64,000 nt of DNA from Cladocopium goreaui (GCA_947184155.2 CAMXCT020001081.1:1-64000); one strand, 5' to 3'. Positions 11,063-24,157 are shown, numbered from the stretch's first letter. Notes: generated from the sequence alone by a model not told the origin. Numbers and translations are program-made.

Positions 11063-13328
11063 GAATCCTTTGAGAAACGACATCAACCTAAGCAAGCCAA
11101 GATGAAGATGAAACAGTTTTCAAATAAACCTGCAACAACTGCAGACCCTCTTTTCACCGTACAGTTTCGTTTTTTGCAGGACCCGTTGGGCATCCTGTCT
11201 CTCCGCCTTTTCTTCCACGATTCTCAGAAGCAAGTCCAATAGCTTGCAGCAGTTCATCCTGGATAATCCCTAATAAGGCTTAGTAAAGATATTTGAAGGA
11301 TGGTTAAGAAGCGGAATCATCCCCAAGTGGCCGAACCTTGAGGTTGGTGAATGGGTTTCTGATCGAAAAACCGAGGAAGTCGAATCTCAATGGACGCAGA
11401 ACAATAAGGTGCCCTGCTGGTTGATGATTACCAGGAATAGCTTTCACTAGAGCAAGTTGCTGAGTCAAGATCACGACTTTCAAAATCTCCGGAAAATATA
11501 TGAATGTCCAAAAACATCATGCACACACACATTTACACCCCAAAGTTGCAATTTGACCAGGGACGAAAATTCTATATCTACATTTATTGGATGTCTTTGG
11601 GGGGCTAGCTTTTTTTTGGGAGGTCACAGAATTCCGGAGATCAAATAGATACCATTAAGGAGATAAAACATGATAAAACATGATAAAACATGATAAAACG
11701 AGTTATTTTCATGGGTGAAATCCCTTGCAGATCAGCCCAAAAAACAGGTGGCCTTGGACTTTCGCGAGCTGACGCACGCGCAATCCACCTGGGGAATGAT
11801 GCAGATTGCTCTGAGCCTAGGCTTAAAAATGTTGGCAGATTGCTGAAAAACTGGGGAGAAACCAAGATTTGGCTATGAAATAGTATACTGGTTAAGAACA
11901 TACATTGTGATTAGTCATAGTTATATATATATATAGTATTAAGTATTTCTTGGGGTGGGGAAATTTTGATAAACCATGGGATATATGGATTATGATGCAT
12001 TGGGCAAAGTCGCAGAGATCTATTTTTGCGGATGGCTCGACAACTGGCTGGTGACTTCTACTGAGCCCTCGAAGAATGTTTCTTCTTTAGCCATGAAACA
12101 GTAGGTTCAAGTCAAACACTTGCCATGTCTACTCCAAATCCAATTGAGTTAGTGAACACCTTAGAATCTCGGTTTTTCATTGTAGCCTTCGGATATGATT
12201 CATGTTGCCATTTCTATTATGAAAAGTCGTTTTTTGTTTCCGTTCTTTTGATTTTAGGCTATTAACTGTGAGCGCCAACAATGGGCCTGGGGGAGTGTTG
12301 CGCAAAAAAATCAAGAGCTGCAAGGATTGATTCAATGATTCTGTTTGCTGAACCTTGCACCCGACCCAGGAGAATTTTCAGCTGGCGGCAGATTGCAGTG
12401 AGTGGTTGGCCATTGCTAAACCTCGCAAAGGCGCCTGAAATGGAGGGATTGACAGGCCTTGAAGTTTCAACAGAAAGTCACACTCCTGTCATTTGATTTT
12501 GGGACGTTAGAGGTAAGTTCCTGGACATGGCATGGCATGGCAGTTAGAAAAGTGGTGTGATGATCATGGGAGAAGGCCCTCTACCTGTTCTTTGAGCCCC
12601 CGGTGACTTTGATCGAGGACAGCAGTTTCGAGGAATTGGATGCGTAGGGTCCGTAGGGTGGTAGGATTCCCAAATGCAAGGAGCAAGAGGCGCTATGGAA
12701 AGATGCCAAAGCGGATGGGAGGCCCACTTGCCATCCTTGAACCTGTGAGCGTTCGCACACCAAAGTCTTTGAGACAATTGCAGTCCCATAGATTTGCCAA
12801 TGTTGTGTCTCAGGCTGTAAATGTTGCACCAGTCCTGTGCTGTTCAGCAGTGCATCCTGCCAGATTTTTCCGGCTTCTGTGGAAACATGCTGCTCCTTTG
12901 AAACCCTTTATCAGCAGCATGCAGAAGGTGCGACGCTGATGTGCTGGCACAGGTGTGATGCGGCATCATGTGGGTATGGATCAAATCAAAACCCTGGTCT
13001 ACTGGTGAAAATCAAGATAGCTGGTGGTCACTGGTGGTTAGGGATGTTCATCCCCACCTTTTTGTTGAAACATGTTGAAGGTCGCTGGCGGGTGCTGCTT
13101 GTTCATCACCTCATGTCATGGGTGGCATGACCCATCTGTGGCAGGATGGACGGCTACGCACCACGACGAAGGCTGGCATTGACAACATCGGTTTGCTGTG
13201 TTTTTCCTTGACATAAGTTATACATTTAGGAAGCATGAACAAACACAGACTCAAATCTCCTGAAAGCTGGTTTTTTTCCCATGTTTCATGGCAGTTTGTG
13301 TTGTTTGGGTTGGTGATGTGCTGCCAAG
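11063..13328. other. Mostly non-coding; one weak helical exon candidate
   Basis: A possible exon around 12267-12335 reads QQWAWGSVAQKNQELQGLIQ (coiled-coil-like), but it ends at a stop without a clear donor. An 11-bp tandem repeat lies at 11661-11699. Nothing else is supported. Confidence 0.35.
11661..11699. repeat. 11-bp tandem repeat (GATAAAACATG)
   Basis: Three and a half near-identical units in a row. Confidence 0.85.
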
Positions 13329-13423
13329 CTGCCCAATCCATCCGCCCAGATGTGGAACGGCAGCTCCGAGAGCTTTGCGCAGAAGTCTCTCCCAAGCTAC
13401 GAGGAGTGAGGCAGCTGGTGCAG
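13329..13423 (+). CDS. Isolated helical exon
   Basis: Preceded by CTGCCAAG and followed by GTGCCA. The frame reads AQSIRPDVERQLRELCAEVS then PKLRGVRQLVQ, rich in charged residues and leucine, as in a coiled coil. The gene it belongs to is not visible. No second frame is as convincing. Confidence 0.4.
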
Positions 13424-15875
13424 GTGCCATTGCTTCAAATCTACTTAGCTGTTGAAGATGTTCATTCCCAATCTGCCATGGGTGCCAAGTGTTAAAGATA
13501 TTGATTTCATATGATTTCATACTATTTTTGTTTATGAATCAATTGATAATTGATATTTAAATATATTTAATTCCATATGTTTGATCATCATTGTAGTTGA
13601 CAAGTTGTTTTTTGCATTTGCCACTATGGGAAAAATAGATTCATCATTATTCCCACAGTTTTGTGGGATCCCAAAGTTGATGACGGCACCCCACCGCTTG
13701 TACGAAGGCGCAGCTTCGTCACGATGACCTCACGATGCCTTCTTGCCAGTCGGAGCCTCGGGGTGCTGATTGTACCAGCAATACGATACGTGGTACGAAA
13801 CATAGACCCATGCCTGGTACACAAAAAATGGGGATGGTTTGTTAAGGGGTGCACCACATGACTTTATTTCCTCCAAAAGACTTCAAAGTGGATGGCCAGG
13901 TCGTTTGCACTGGATGAAGTGTCTGATGTGGTGGCAGACATGGTGGGCAAGGCATTCTGGTTGTAAGTTGCTGATAACATGCGCACTGGTTCTGGAAATA
14001 TGCTTTGCATTGTTCGGGAAAGGGAAGTGTAGTAATCCCCCAATCTGGTAATTGCAAGCTTGCAGGAGCATCAACATAGCAGTGACGTCACGATGTTATG
14101 GGTCTCCCATGTGCACAGTTCTGCGCAAGGTACCAAGACTTCATGATTTGATCTTCCATCCATTTCCAGTGCAGCACTGAGATTCCACTCCCGGCTTGAA
14201 ACCCAGATGGTAGATATATGCCTATGACACCAAATTTGGGCGACCCGTAAAATGATAAAAAGTAATTCCCATGTCCCATTCCATTTGAATGGGAAAACCC
14301 ATCAACAACCAGTAGGCTTCAGGATGCTTCAGGGACGTTTGGAATTTCCAAACTAACTTATCTCATCCATCTTGGCGCCCCTAAGGTACTCACGCTGTTG
14401 GATCGCTTGCTGTTGCCCACCTCAATATGGGCAGGGCTTCAGCTGTGCATTCCCTCGTTATGGAGACATGATCTGGCAGCCGCCACTGCTGCGAGGTGGG
14501 AATGCGGAGAACTGTGAGAAATTCGTTGGATGAAATGAGTTGTACAGGTAGACTCAGGTAGACACAAGATTTTGGAATAATGAAACTTGGATAAGGTTTG
14601 CTTATCAGTCTTTTTGATACTTTTTGAGGACTCAAGATGAGTCTTTTGCAAACTGCTTGTTTCGTGGCTGGCAGGATACGCGGCACTTTGGTTGCGCGGC
14701 CACAACAAGGTAGCCCTGGATGCCAGGAGCTGCAGGCGATGGGCCCAGCAGTTGGGGCCAATTGGCCAAGATCAAGTAATGCGGTAATCCCAAAAAATCA
14801 GCAACTACCATTTGGTGATGATTATCATCCATTTATGATATTTATGGTAATACTTGCCACATGAATATATAGCTAGTAGTTGGTTTAAAATACGGTGTTA
14901 CTTGAATTGAATTCCAGCAGCCAGATATGTTGGTGTTTGGTCTCCACCTCCCAAGAATTCTCCGACCAGATGGATCGGAGATGGTCGGAGGGGTCTTAAA
15001 CATGGCTATAGCATGGTACACCCCACTTATAGTGGTCATGTTGATGTGGAAATATGAAGGTTATACATCAAATTATATATATAACCATTGGATCTAACAA
15101 CATTATATATCATTATATATATATATATACATACACTATATAACATTATACCACCATTGGATTTGGGGTTTATCCATGGACAATACATCCGCAGTACATC
15201 GGACGGAGCTCTTTCTTGCCAGGACATGATTAAAGAGAGGGACATCGGCTGCATGGTTGACGTGGGATCTATGCTGGGGACCTGGCGGTGGCGAGACTTG
15301 GATGTGCATTCCACTGGCTCATGGCCATGCCTTACAACTTATATATACTTATGTATAATCCAGGTATATATGAGAGAACCCAAAAAGATCAGTGTACTCA
15401 ATCAGTTTATCAGACTTGGTTGAAGTTGAACATTGACAGCAAACTGGGAAATCCCTCAGATCAAATGGTAAAAAACATAGGTTTTCCAGTCAATTTTCCC
15501 TTAAACCAATCCATTGATTGGCCACGGAGTCACCACCACTGTATTATGCTGAGGTTTGGAGCCTGCGCCGCAGCAGCTGCGAATGAGTTTCCAGAGGCGA
15601 GAGATCGCATTGGTTTCAGGGACGGGTGGGGGCACCGGCACTGCCAGCTCAGATTTTCTCAGAACTAGATGGGTTCAGAATTCAGATAAAGGTCTTGATT
15701 TGAACATGTTGGTTCTATTTTGGGATCAAGCATGACTGGATAAGAACTGAGAACTGGGCGCCCTGAAAATATGGTATGATTATTACAGATGTTACTGATC
15801 CAATCTTTTCAATATCACTAGAATCAGTGCGTCCCAATGTCTTCTAATTTGATCTCCCAATGGTTGCAGAGCCAG
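13424..15875. other. Non-coding stretch
   Basis: No supported exon. TA-rich tracts lie at 13540-13580 and 15065-15150. A glycine-rich frame at 15613-15655 recalls the tubulin/FtsZ loop but was rejected. Confidence 0.4.
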
Positions 15876-15932
15876 GTGCGAGTTGTGGCATATGACAAGA
15901 GCTGGTCCAATATCCGTGCTTTGGAAAGGAGA
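15876..15932 (+). CDS. Isolated exon candidate
   Basis: The frame VRVVAYDKSWSNIRALERR lies between GAGCCAG and a GTGTTG donor, 57 nt with phase 0 at both ends. It is helical and basic, with no recognised family. The neighbouring sequence offers no further exon. Confidence 0.35.
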
Positions 15933-18801
15933 GTGTTGTGGTCGTGGGCAGGTTCCGAGGTGGGGATAGGTCATATTGAAGATTTTGTGATCCACAGTGT
16001 TTGGTCATGTTGTGTATAAATTATCTAATGTTTGGGTGCCCAATGTTGGCCTCTACTAGACTCTACCCAGATTTCACCTGTTCAATGCTGAGGCTGTAGA
16101 CGCTTCAATTCGTGTGTCAGTGTTTCATTCTAAATATTCTGATCCTGGATTGGCGTGGACTCAAAGTCGGCTCAGAAGAAAAACATCGGTCCTGATTTGC
16201 TTCGTATTGCTGTCATGGTATTTGTTTTCTTGTTACAACCAACCCGTACAATTTGCACAATTTGTAAAATCAGGTGCATGATATTCGGAACATGACACTC
16301 AATGGCAAAGACAGAAATCTGGAGAATTGACAAGACGGATGCATACAACAGGAATCTAAATGTATTACAGTATTCACCTTTGGCATTTCCACTGCATCTA
16401 TGTGCGATTATGTGCATATGTCCTAGTCCAATGCTGGTCAGTTTTGCATCCATCCGTTGCCCTCGGGGAGGACTGCAGCTTTGTCAAATTTGAGTGTGGA
16501 GGCTCCCAAATTCCTTGGCAGTTTTCAGTTGCACTGGTCACACTATGTCACACATGGTGTGCCTGCTATTGTTGAAAGTATTGCTGATATTGCTGAAAGC
16601 ATGGTTTCATGTTGTTTCCAAAAATGACCGCAAGTTGCGAAGGGTTAAGATATCTTCCACAGACACAGAGCCACAAGATCTCCATATCTCCATACAGACA
16701 TCGTTTCTGCATCGTTTCTGCAGGCACATGCCGTGTGCATGGTCAACACTCAAGGGGAGTGTGAAGGCTGCCAGGCCATTGTGCATGGCGGTGGCACTTG
16801 TTGATGTGGCTATGGATTGATAGCTTTTAAACATCATCATGGCCAAGGGGGTGAACATATTGTTGAACAACCAGAAAGTATACCATATATCATTGAAGTT
16901 CCCCTAGACTACAGGGTCAAATGACCCATACCCATACAAAAACCACAGTTGGAAAAGGTAGATCTGTAGATCTCATCTTTAAAGAGATCGGTTCTTCGCA
17001 TGACAGGCCTGCCGGACCCTGGCTGAGGAATATCCCTTTGGCTCGGAGGCTACCATCCTTACCTGGGATGATGATCATGTTTGTGTCCACATGCTACTTT
17101 CCATGGGGGTTGAACATGTTGAACCCACCCTCTCCAAATCATGATTGCAGCTTGGAAACCAGCGGAAACCACACCTTTTTTTTGTGATGCAAAAAGTCGA
17201 CTCAGGGTCGCATCCTGCTGTGGATGAGTCAAATGAGTGGTCCACTGCACTTCATCTTGAAGGCGCGACAAATATGCGAGACCTGCGGAGATGCCGAGCG
17301 TTTGTCGGAGCCAGGTCTTCCATCACGAGGGTCATAGCTGTCATAGCTCAGATTCGCGAAAAAATGGGCAGGGCGGTAGACCTCTCTTTGAGAAGCAATT
17401 GATTCACACCGTGGCAGCCAGAAGCCTAGCAACCCAGGTGCCAGACGCTTGCAGTGGTGTTTGAGGATTGATTGGAAACTTGGAGACTTCATGCACTTGC
17501 GGATTTCAGGTGATGACGATACCCAAAGAGATCAACGGAATCAAGCGCACACTGGGAAGAGGTTTCGAGGGTGTGTAGTTGGATGCATGCAAGTTTCTCT
17601 GTTCACAAACATGCACATATGTCAGCATGACTATCCATTACTATGTCACCACTATACGTTTCATATCATCATATCACATACATCATATATCTATGGTTTG
17701 CTTGGTGACTTGTGACTTGTGAAGGCTATGACTTCGAACTGCGATGGCAAAACTCCTCACTGCACCCTGGATCCGGTTTCAGTGAGTTCTACAGGTCATT
17801 TTCCGCATGTCCACAGGTACGGTTGCCAAACATATTTCCAGATCATCGAGACATGTCAGTGATTTTCATCGATTTTCAGAAGGGGAAGTTTTCAGATGGT
17901 TTTTTCTGACTGGTGGCAACATGTGGCAACCGTTTTTCCTGGGCATTGCTGGATCCAAGATGATCCAAGGCATTCCACCGTGCTGCTGGTGGCGTCCCTG
18001 CGAGAGAGCCAATTCCTCGGAAGATTTCCAACGCTTCACCAGGCGTTTGAAGATTCAGTATAGATGATATAGGATGATATATTAGGTATATAATAGGTAA
18101 ACTTCACATGATAATGCAGCAAAATGCTATAGCCATAAACAATCATAAGATCACAGAGCTTAAAGTAGTATAGCAATCCAAAAAAAAAACATCCGTGCCA
18201 CATCACGTGGAGCCACCACCAAGGTTTGGCAAAGATCTGGACTCAGCAGATCAGCAGAGCTGCGGGAAAACGCACCGTCGATCGATGATCGTGTGGTTCA
18301 AAATGTAGGTACTATTGGATCATATTGGACCCAGAGAATGGATCATTTCTTGATATTTCTTGGATTTTCTATTCTTAGTCTTAGACCATGCATTTTTTGG
18401 TGGACAATTTTCACCCATACAGAGTGCCAGACCATGTCAGTTCGGTCAATTCGGTGGACTGGTTTATGCAGAACATGTGTCAGGGAATCCCTGGTGTTTG
18501 ATGGGAAAGGGGGTTCTCCAAATGGGAGGACCGAAGCCAAGAGTCAAGAGTTGTCAAGTTGAATGGGGAAACCGTTGGTTTATAGATAACCATTTTCTTG
18601 AAACTCCCCTTACAAGTTCATAAACAGTTCCGATATAGAGATGATAAGCTCCTGACAAGTCCTTGTTGCATGTACACCCGCAGACAACCTGGTGGCAAAC
18701 GCGTGTTTTTCACTCTCCAGATCTGTTTGTGATCATTCTGTTCAAAGAAACCTCAGGATTCAAATGGATTCAAAGTAATCCTGGGTGGTTCCACATTCCA
18801 G
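15933..18801. other. Non-coding stretch with weak exon hints
   Basis: Candidate coding pieces at 17235-17330 (ILKARQICETCGDAERLSEP in one frame, an equally open helical frame in another) and 17970-18060 (HSTVLLVASLRESQFLGRF) have no decisive splice context. The rest shows nothing. Confidence 0.3.
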
Positions 18802-19764
18802 ATGCTTCCAGGTTGTGTGAATCGAGCCGCCTATTCGGCCGCCAGGGCTGTGTGTCGTCAAGAGATTCTCACCAAGGGCATCTGCGAAATCCCTGGATTT
18901 CTGCAACCCGAAGCCGTCCGAAAGATCTTGTGTTCAGCGGAGCAGCTGAAAAAACGACCTGGTTGCGGATTCAGATCCTTCGAAGAACACAATGTGTATC
19001 TGGAGGAGAAAGCGGATGTAAGTCGAATCCGCTCTGCATCCTTTAGCAGTTCAAAGGTCTTGATCAATCAAGCAGAATTGGCTGAAGGTTGTCCGGAACT
19101 CGTTGAGCTGTTCCACTGGGATGGTTTGAGACAGCTGCTTCAAGAGGCCTTTGGCTTGGAGAAGTTGTTTTGCTCTGCAGATCCATTGGGCGGAGTTTAC
19201 TTGAACTTTTTCGAGAAGGGGGATCAGCTAGGGTGGCACTTTGATCGCTCAGAGTGTCTTAATAGAAGTGCATCAGCAAGTATTTTATAGATTTTTATAG
19301 TGCTTTAGTGTTTTTCTTAGTTCAGAAATGGACAAGTTTGATATAATCAACTTTTAGAAAGTATTTTTGCCAAGAGAGCTCAGGAATCTAGAAATTTATT
19401 GATGTTTTTTCCCACTGCAGCCCCCAGGTACTCAGTGAATTTGATCCTGAGAGAATGCAAGCGTGACGGAAATTCAAAGCCAGGTGCCTTCATGTACATT
19501 CCCGACTCACGGACATTTCTGGATGCACATCCCGACTTCGATCTATCCATCTTGGATGGACCGACAGATGCGGCGGGCTTGAAGCCAATGATCGTTCCGG
19601 ACTTGAAACCTGGGACCCTGTACCTGTTTGCCGGAAAGCGGAGTTTGCATTGTGTTTCCCAGAACACCACCGAAGTTTGTCGGGTGAACGCTATCTTCAC
19701 CTTCAATCTTGAGCCAAATGTGAGCCTGAACGAGTACACGCGCCGAAAGTTCTTCGGCGCTTGA
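18802..19764 (+). CDS. 2OG-Fe(II) oxygenase, two exons, complete domain
   Basis: Exon 1 is 18802-19253 and exon 2 is 19428-19764, joined by a 174-bp GT-AG intron in phase 2; the product is 262 residues. The double-stranded beta-helix signature is clear: GDQLGWHFDRSE with Fe ligands H146 and D148, SVNLILRE after the splice, GTLYLFAGKRSLHCVS with the third ligand H225, and R236 (VCRVNAIF) for 2-oxoglutarate. The continuation FNLEP...YTRRKFFG matches the tail of bacterial 2OG oxygenases in the HalD/ArpA-like group. Such enzymes hydroxylate or halogenate small molecules or amino acids with oxygen and 2-oxoglutarate; the substrate here cannot be read. ATG 18802 follows an AG acceptor (ACATTCCAG), so an upstream non-coding or short coding exon is possible. 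Confidence 0.85.
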
Positions 19765-20546
19765 CTGGGTGGAGTGGATCGAGTAGATCCAAAACCAACA
19801 CATGCCGTGCTTCATCGGAAAGTTTGAAGGATGGTGGCCTGACTACATCAAAGTAGTAGCCACTTCCACAACCTGCAGATGTTGATGCCAACTTGGAAGC
19901 TCGACTCTAGGACGACTTCCGGTGGATGCTATCCTGAAAAAACGGGTGAATCATGGGCAAGCACGTGAAAGCTTGTTGGTCCATTTCGCGTAATTGAGAC
20001 AATGTATATATATAATATAGATAATTTAGATATTTAATCATGTTATATCATCTATTAGATGTTTTGCTGCAAAGATGTGCTTTGTTGAAGAATGGATCAA
20101 CCCTTCTGATTCGTTGCAGCTGTTAGGTTGGCCATGTCAGAACATACGAAACCCAAATTTGGCATCCCTTCAGCCAGGCTATGATTACTTTTTTCTTACC
20201 TGATCAAATTCCGTGGCAGCATCCACAACAATTTGTTCACTTGAAAGGATGCTGCCATGGCATTTGTTGGTTTACACCACTGGACATCGACATCTCTTCA
20301 CATCACAGCAAGACGTCAACAGCAATGGCTCCAGTGGAGAGTCCAGGTGGGCTGCCAGGAAAGTGGTCGATATGGATCAAACATGGAAAATTCATGAAAA
20401 TTATGGAGAACAGAGAGGTCCGAATTCATCCAATATCCAGAGTTATCTATTCGAATAGGATCATATTTAAATTATATGGGAATTAATATGGGAAAGACCA
20501 GCAAGTTTCCTGATGAATCGACGGCAACGACGCCTCAAGAGGCACC

Positions 20547-20614
20547 ATGGAACTGGAAAAGCTTCTGACGCAGGTGCTGGAAGTGTTGCGTGAACATGTC
20601 TTGTTGGCTGATGA
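20547..20614 (+). CDS. Short helical exon candidate
   Basis: From an ATG the frame reads MELEKLLTQVLEVLREHVLL then ADE before a possible GT donor. Amphipathic helix with leucine heptads. No neighbouring exon can be joined with confidence. Confidence 0.3.
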
Positions 20615-21294
20615 GTTCGGGGGTCATTGTTATTCTCAATATTATATATTGTGTTTGTCATACATATTACATATATGTACTATGATGTAATATGTATGTT
20701 ATATTGGGGAGTATCATAAATCCATCTGCTCTTTTGGCATTTGACGATGACATATCATTGTATTCCATGTAATGATGACCATTTAATTCACTCATATCAT
20801 ATGGATTGATCCTGGATGGTTAGCTTAATATCATGTTTCATATAGATATATCCATTATATTATTAGATATTAATATATTAATATCATATAGATACTGGTG
20901 GATATATATATATATATATAATATCATAATATATTAATCTATCATGACCTTGGATAGCTATTGTCAATATCCATCAGTATCTGTCCAAGCATGATCATGG
21001 CACAGTGGCACCAAGTGGAGCTAACCTCCACAGGGCTCCTCTTGTGTGACCTTGGCCATGGCTCGGGGGCTTGGAGAAAACTTGTTGTGATTTTGTTGGG
21101 ATATCACCTGGATATCACCTGGATATCTCAACACCAAATGGTGGATTCTGGTGGAATTTCTTGGAAATGATGTCGAATTTGTTGGATGTTGGTTTATTTT
21201 CTTGGGCAAGTTTTTGGGACAGTGCCATATCCATGAATTTCTGCGCCGAAAGTCCCAGGTCACACAGGTCACCCAGGTTACCTGACACCTGAGG
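20615..21294. other. AT-rich, non-coding
   Basis: Long TA-rich tracts (20640-20700, 20835-20945) and no supported frame. Confidence 0.45.
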
Positions 21295-21392
21295 TGACGG
21301 TTAGAGAAGAAGATTGTTTGTCCAGCAAAATCCTGGGCCACTTCAGTGCAGGGAGCCCTCTCCAGGCTGGATGTCACCAAGGGAAAGATCAT
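21295..21392 (-). CDS. Minus-strand exon candidate
   Basis: On the minus strand the frame reads MIFPLVTSSLERAPCTEVAQ then DFAGQTIFFSNRHLR and ends before GTGTCAG. It would be the only minus-strand exon in the window, which is a reason for doubt. No family recognised. Confidence 0.2.
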
Positions 21393-21610
21393 GACTTAAA
21401 CCATCCAAGGGAGCTATTGTTATATTGTTAATACATATGTTGACACTATTATATAGATTATTAATTGTTAATTACTACTAGATTATTCGTATCATTGAGT
21501 TTGTTATATTTTGTTATCATTGTTTTCACTAGTATGTGTATTATCGTCATTAATTATATCTTATCATTATTTTAATATATATATATATGTGTATATGCAT
21601 ATATACATAT
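21393..21610. other. AT-rich stretch before the satellite block
   Basis: TA-rich, no frame. Ends at the G-rich boundary of the satellite block. Confidence 0.5.
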
Positions 21611-21720
21611 ACCCTTGGGGGCGGGGGTTCCCCGAGGGGGGGAAGGGTGGGTGGGGTGGGGTGGGGTGGGGTGTAATAACGTTCATGTAACTTGCGTGAA
21701 GGGGTGGGGTGGGATTAAAC
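21611..21720 (+). repeat. G-rich boundary repeat, copy 1 (GGTGG)n plus AACGTTCATGTAACTTGCGTG
   Basis: A run of GGGGT units followed by the motif TTCATGTAACTTGCGTGAA and a second GGGGT run. The same composite recurs at 24158-24210 and twice in 24425-24540, on both sides of the satellite block. Confidence 0.85.
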
Positions 21721-21727
21721 TCCGCTT

Positions 21728-22015
21728 CAGCAACTACGGCTCAGCAACTACGGCTCAGCAACCACGGCTCAGCAACCACGGCTCAGCAACCACGGCTCAG
21801 CAACCACGGCTCAGCAACCACGGCTCAGCAACCACGGCTCAGCAACCACGGCTCAGCAACCAAACTAGGTTCTCGCTTCAGCAACTACGCTTCAGCAACT
21901 ACGCTTCAGCAACTACGCTTCAGCAACCAAAACTAACTCTCGCTTCAGCAACTACGGCTCAGCAACCAAAATCTACTCTCGCTTCAGCAACCAAACCTCA
22001 GCAACCAAAACCCAC
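21728..22015 (+). repeat. 14-bp tandem array (CAGCAACCACGGCT)
   Basis: About ten near-identical 14-bp units to 21870, then degenerate units (CAGCAACTACGCTT and variants) to about 22015. Translated, the array gives an SNHGSATTAQQPRL-like repeat, which is an artefact of the array. Confidence 0.9.
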
Positions 22016-22020
22016 CTCCT

Positions 22021-23487
22021 CTGGCAAGTACATGCACAGTCTCATCTTACACATCATATCAAAATCCCACCCCCTCTGGCAACTACATGCACAGTCTCAT
22101 CTTCCACGTCATATCAAAATCCCACCCCCTCTGGCAAGTACATGCACAGTCTCATCTTACACGTAATCTCAAAATCCCACCCCCTCTGGCAAGTACATGC
22201 ACAGTCTCATCTTCCACGTCATATCAAAATCCCACCCCCTGTGGCAAGTACGTGCACAGTCTAATCTTACACATCATATCAAAACCCCACCCCCTCTGGC
22301 AACTACATGCACAGTCTCATCTTCCACGTCATATCAAAATCCCACCCCCTCTGGCAAGTACATGCACATTCTCATCTTACACATCATATCAAAATCCCAC
22401 CCCCTCTGGCAAGTACATGCACAGTCTCATCTTACACATCATATCAAAATCCCACCCCCTCTGGCAACTACATGCACAGTCTCATCTTCCACGTAATATC
22501 ATAATCCCACCCCCTCTGGCAAGTACATGCACAGTCTCATCTTACACGTAATCTCAAAATCCCACCCCCTCTGGCAAGTACATGCACAGTCTCATCTTAC
22601 ACGTCATATCAAAATCCCACCCCCTGTGGCAAGTACATGCACAGTCTCACCTTACACGTCATATCAAAATCCCACCCCCTCTGGCAAGTACATGCACAGT
22701 CTCATCTTACACATCATATCAAAATCCCACCCCCTCTGGCAAGTACATGCACAGTCTCATCTTACACATCATATCAAAATCCCACCCCCTCTGGCAACTA
22801 CATGCACAGTCTCATCTTCCACGTCATATCAAAATCCCACCCCCTCTGGCAAGTACATGCACAGTCTCATCTTACACGTAATCTCAAAATCCCACCCCCT
22901 CTGGCAAGTACATGCACAGTCTCATCTTACACGTCATATCAAAATCCCACCCCCTCTGGCAAGTACATGCACACGTCTCACCTTACACGTCATATCAAAA
23001 TCCCACCCCCTCTGGCAATTACAAGCACAGCCACATTTTACACGTCATATCAAAATCCCACCCCCTCTGGCAAGTACATGCACAGTCTCATCTTACACAT
23101 CATATCAAAATCCCACCCCCTCTGGCAACTACATGCACGGTCTCATCTTCCACGTCATATCAAAATCCCACCCCCTCTGGCAAGTACATGCACAGTCTCA
23201 TCTTACACGTAATCTCAAAATCCCACCCCCTCTGGCAAGTACATGCACAGTCTCATCTTACACGTCATATCAAAATCCCACCCCCTGTGGCAAGTACATG
23301 CACAGTCTCACCTTACACGTCATATCAAAATCCCACCCCCTCTGGCAATTACAAGCACAGCCACATTTTACACGTCATATCAAAATCCCACCCCCTCTGG
23401 CAAGTACATGCACATTCTCATCTTCCACGTCATATCAAAATCCCACCCCCTCTGGCAAGTACATGCACAGTCTCATCTTACACATCA
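22021..23487 (+). repeat. 55-bp satellite, about 26 units
   Basis: The unit begins CTGGCAAGTACATGCACAGT and ends CAAAATCCCACCCCCT. Spacing is 55 bp throughout, apart from one inserted base near 22971. Variant units (TTACACAT, TTCCACGT, TAATCTC, GTGGCAAG, ATTACAAGCACAGCC) recur in the same order, so a higher-order repeat of several units is superimposed. The unit length is not a multiple of three and it holds no stop in any forward frame, so long open frames run through it. Confidence 0.95.
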
Positions 23488-23950
23488 TCGAAGGAAGTTT
23501 AGAAGTCAAACTTCCGACAATATGGACAGATTAGGCAGAGAGAAGAGAAAGATTAGAAGAGAGAAGATCAGAAGAGAAAGAGTCAGAAGAAAGAAGATGC
23601 AGGTGCGCGAAAAGGTAGGAAAGTCGCGAACACTGTGTTTTTTGGTGGTTTTGTGGCTCCGGAGGGTTGAAAAGTAGGCTCGCTAAAGCGGCGGATGCGG
23701 AGACATCTGGGGAGATGAGAGATGAACAATTGCACGCCGTTGTGGCGCGAAGCACATTTCGAAGTCAAAATGTACAAAACAGACCAGGTCCGGACCACTT
23801 TTGGCAGTTGAGATGTCGAAAAAGTGCACGCCGTTGTGGCGCGAAGCACATGTTGAAGTCAACATGTACAAAACACACCAGGTCCGGACCATTTTTGGCA
23901 GTTGAGATGTCGAAAAAGTGCACGCCGTTGTGGCGCGAAGCATAGTTGAC
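23488..23950 (+). repeat. Dispersed repeat, copy A (inverted partner at 43925-44420)
   Basis: Starts ATCGAAGG...TAGAAGTCAAA...TTCCGACA, runs through a purine-rich tract and GAGGGTTGAAAAGTAGGCTC, then about two tandem units of roughly 93 bp containing GTGCACGCCGTTGTGGCGCG. The same order of landmarks is present on the minus strand at 43925-44420. Confidence 0.85.
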
Positions 23951-24148
23951 GGAGCATAGTTTACGGATCTTGGTTTACGATCCATAGTTTACGAGCCATG
24001 GTTTACGAGTCATGGCCGTCTTGGTTTACGAATCATGGTTTACGAGCCATGGTTTATGAGTCATGGTTTACGATCCATAGTTTACGAGCCATGGTTTACG
24101 AGCCATGGTTTACGATCCATAGTTTACGAGCCATGGTTTACCGAAGCA
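23945..24148 (+). repeat. Tandem repeat of 13-14 bp (GTTTACGAGCCATG)
   Basis: About a dozen units alternating between GAGCCATG, GATCCATA and GAGTCATG. Confidence 0.9.
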
Positions 24149-24157
24149 GAAGTCAAC

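Noticed and set aside
15613-15655. SGTGGGTGTASS, similar to the tubulin/FtsZ nucleotide loop
   Set aside because: No other tubulin/FtsZ motif lies before or after it, and two other frames are open in the same segment.
22087-23677. Open frames of 99-335 codons in the 55-bp satellite
   Set aside because: They are translations of a tandem repeat in all three frames, with no domain and no splice context.
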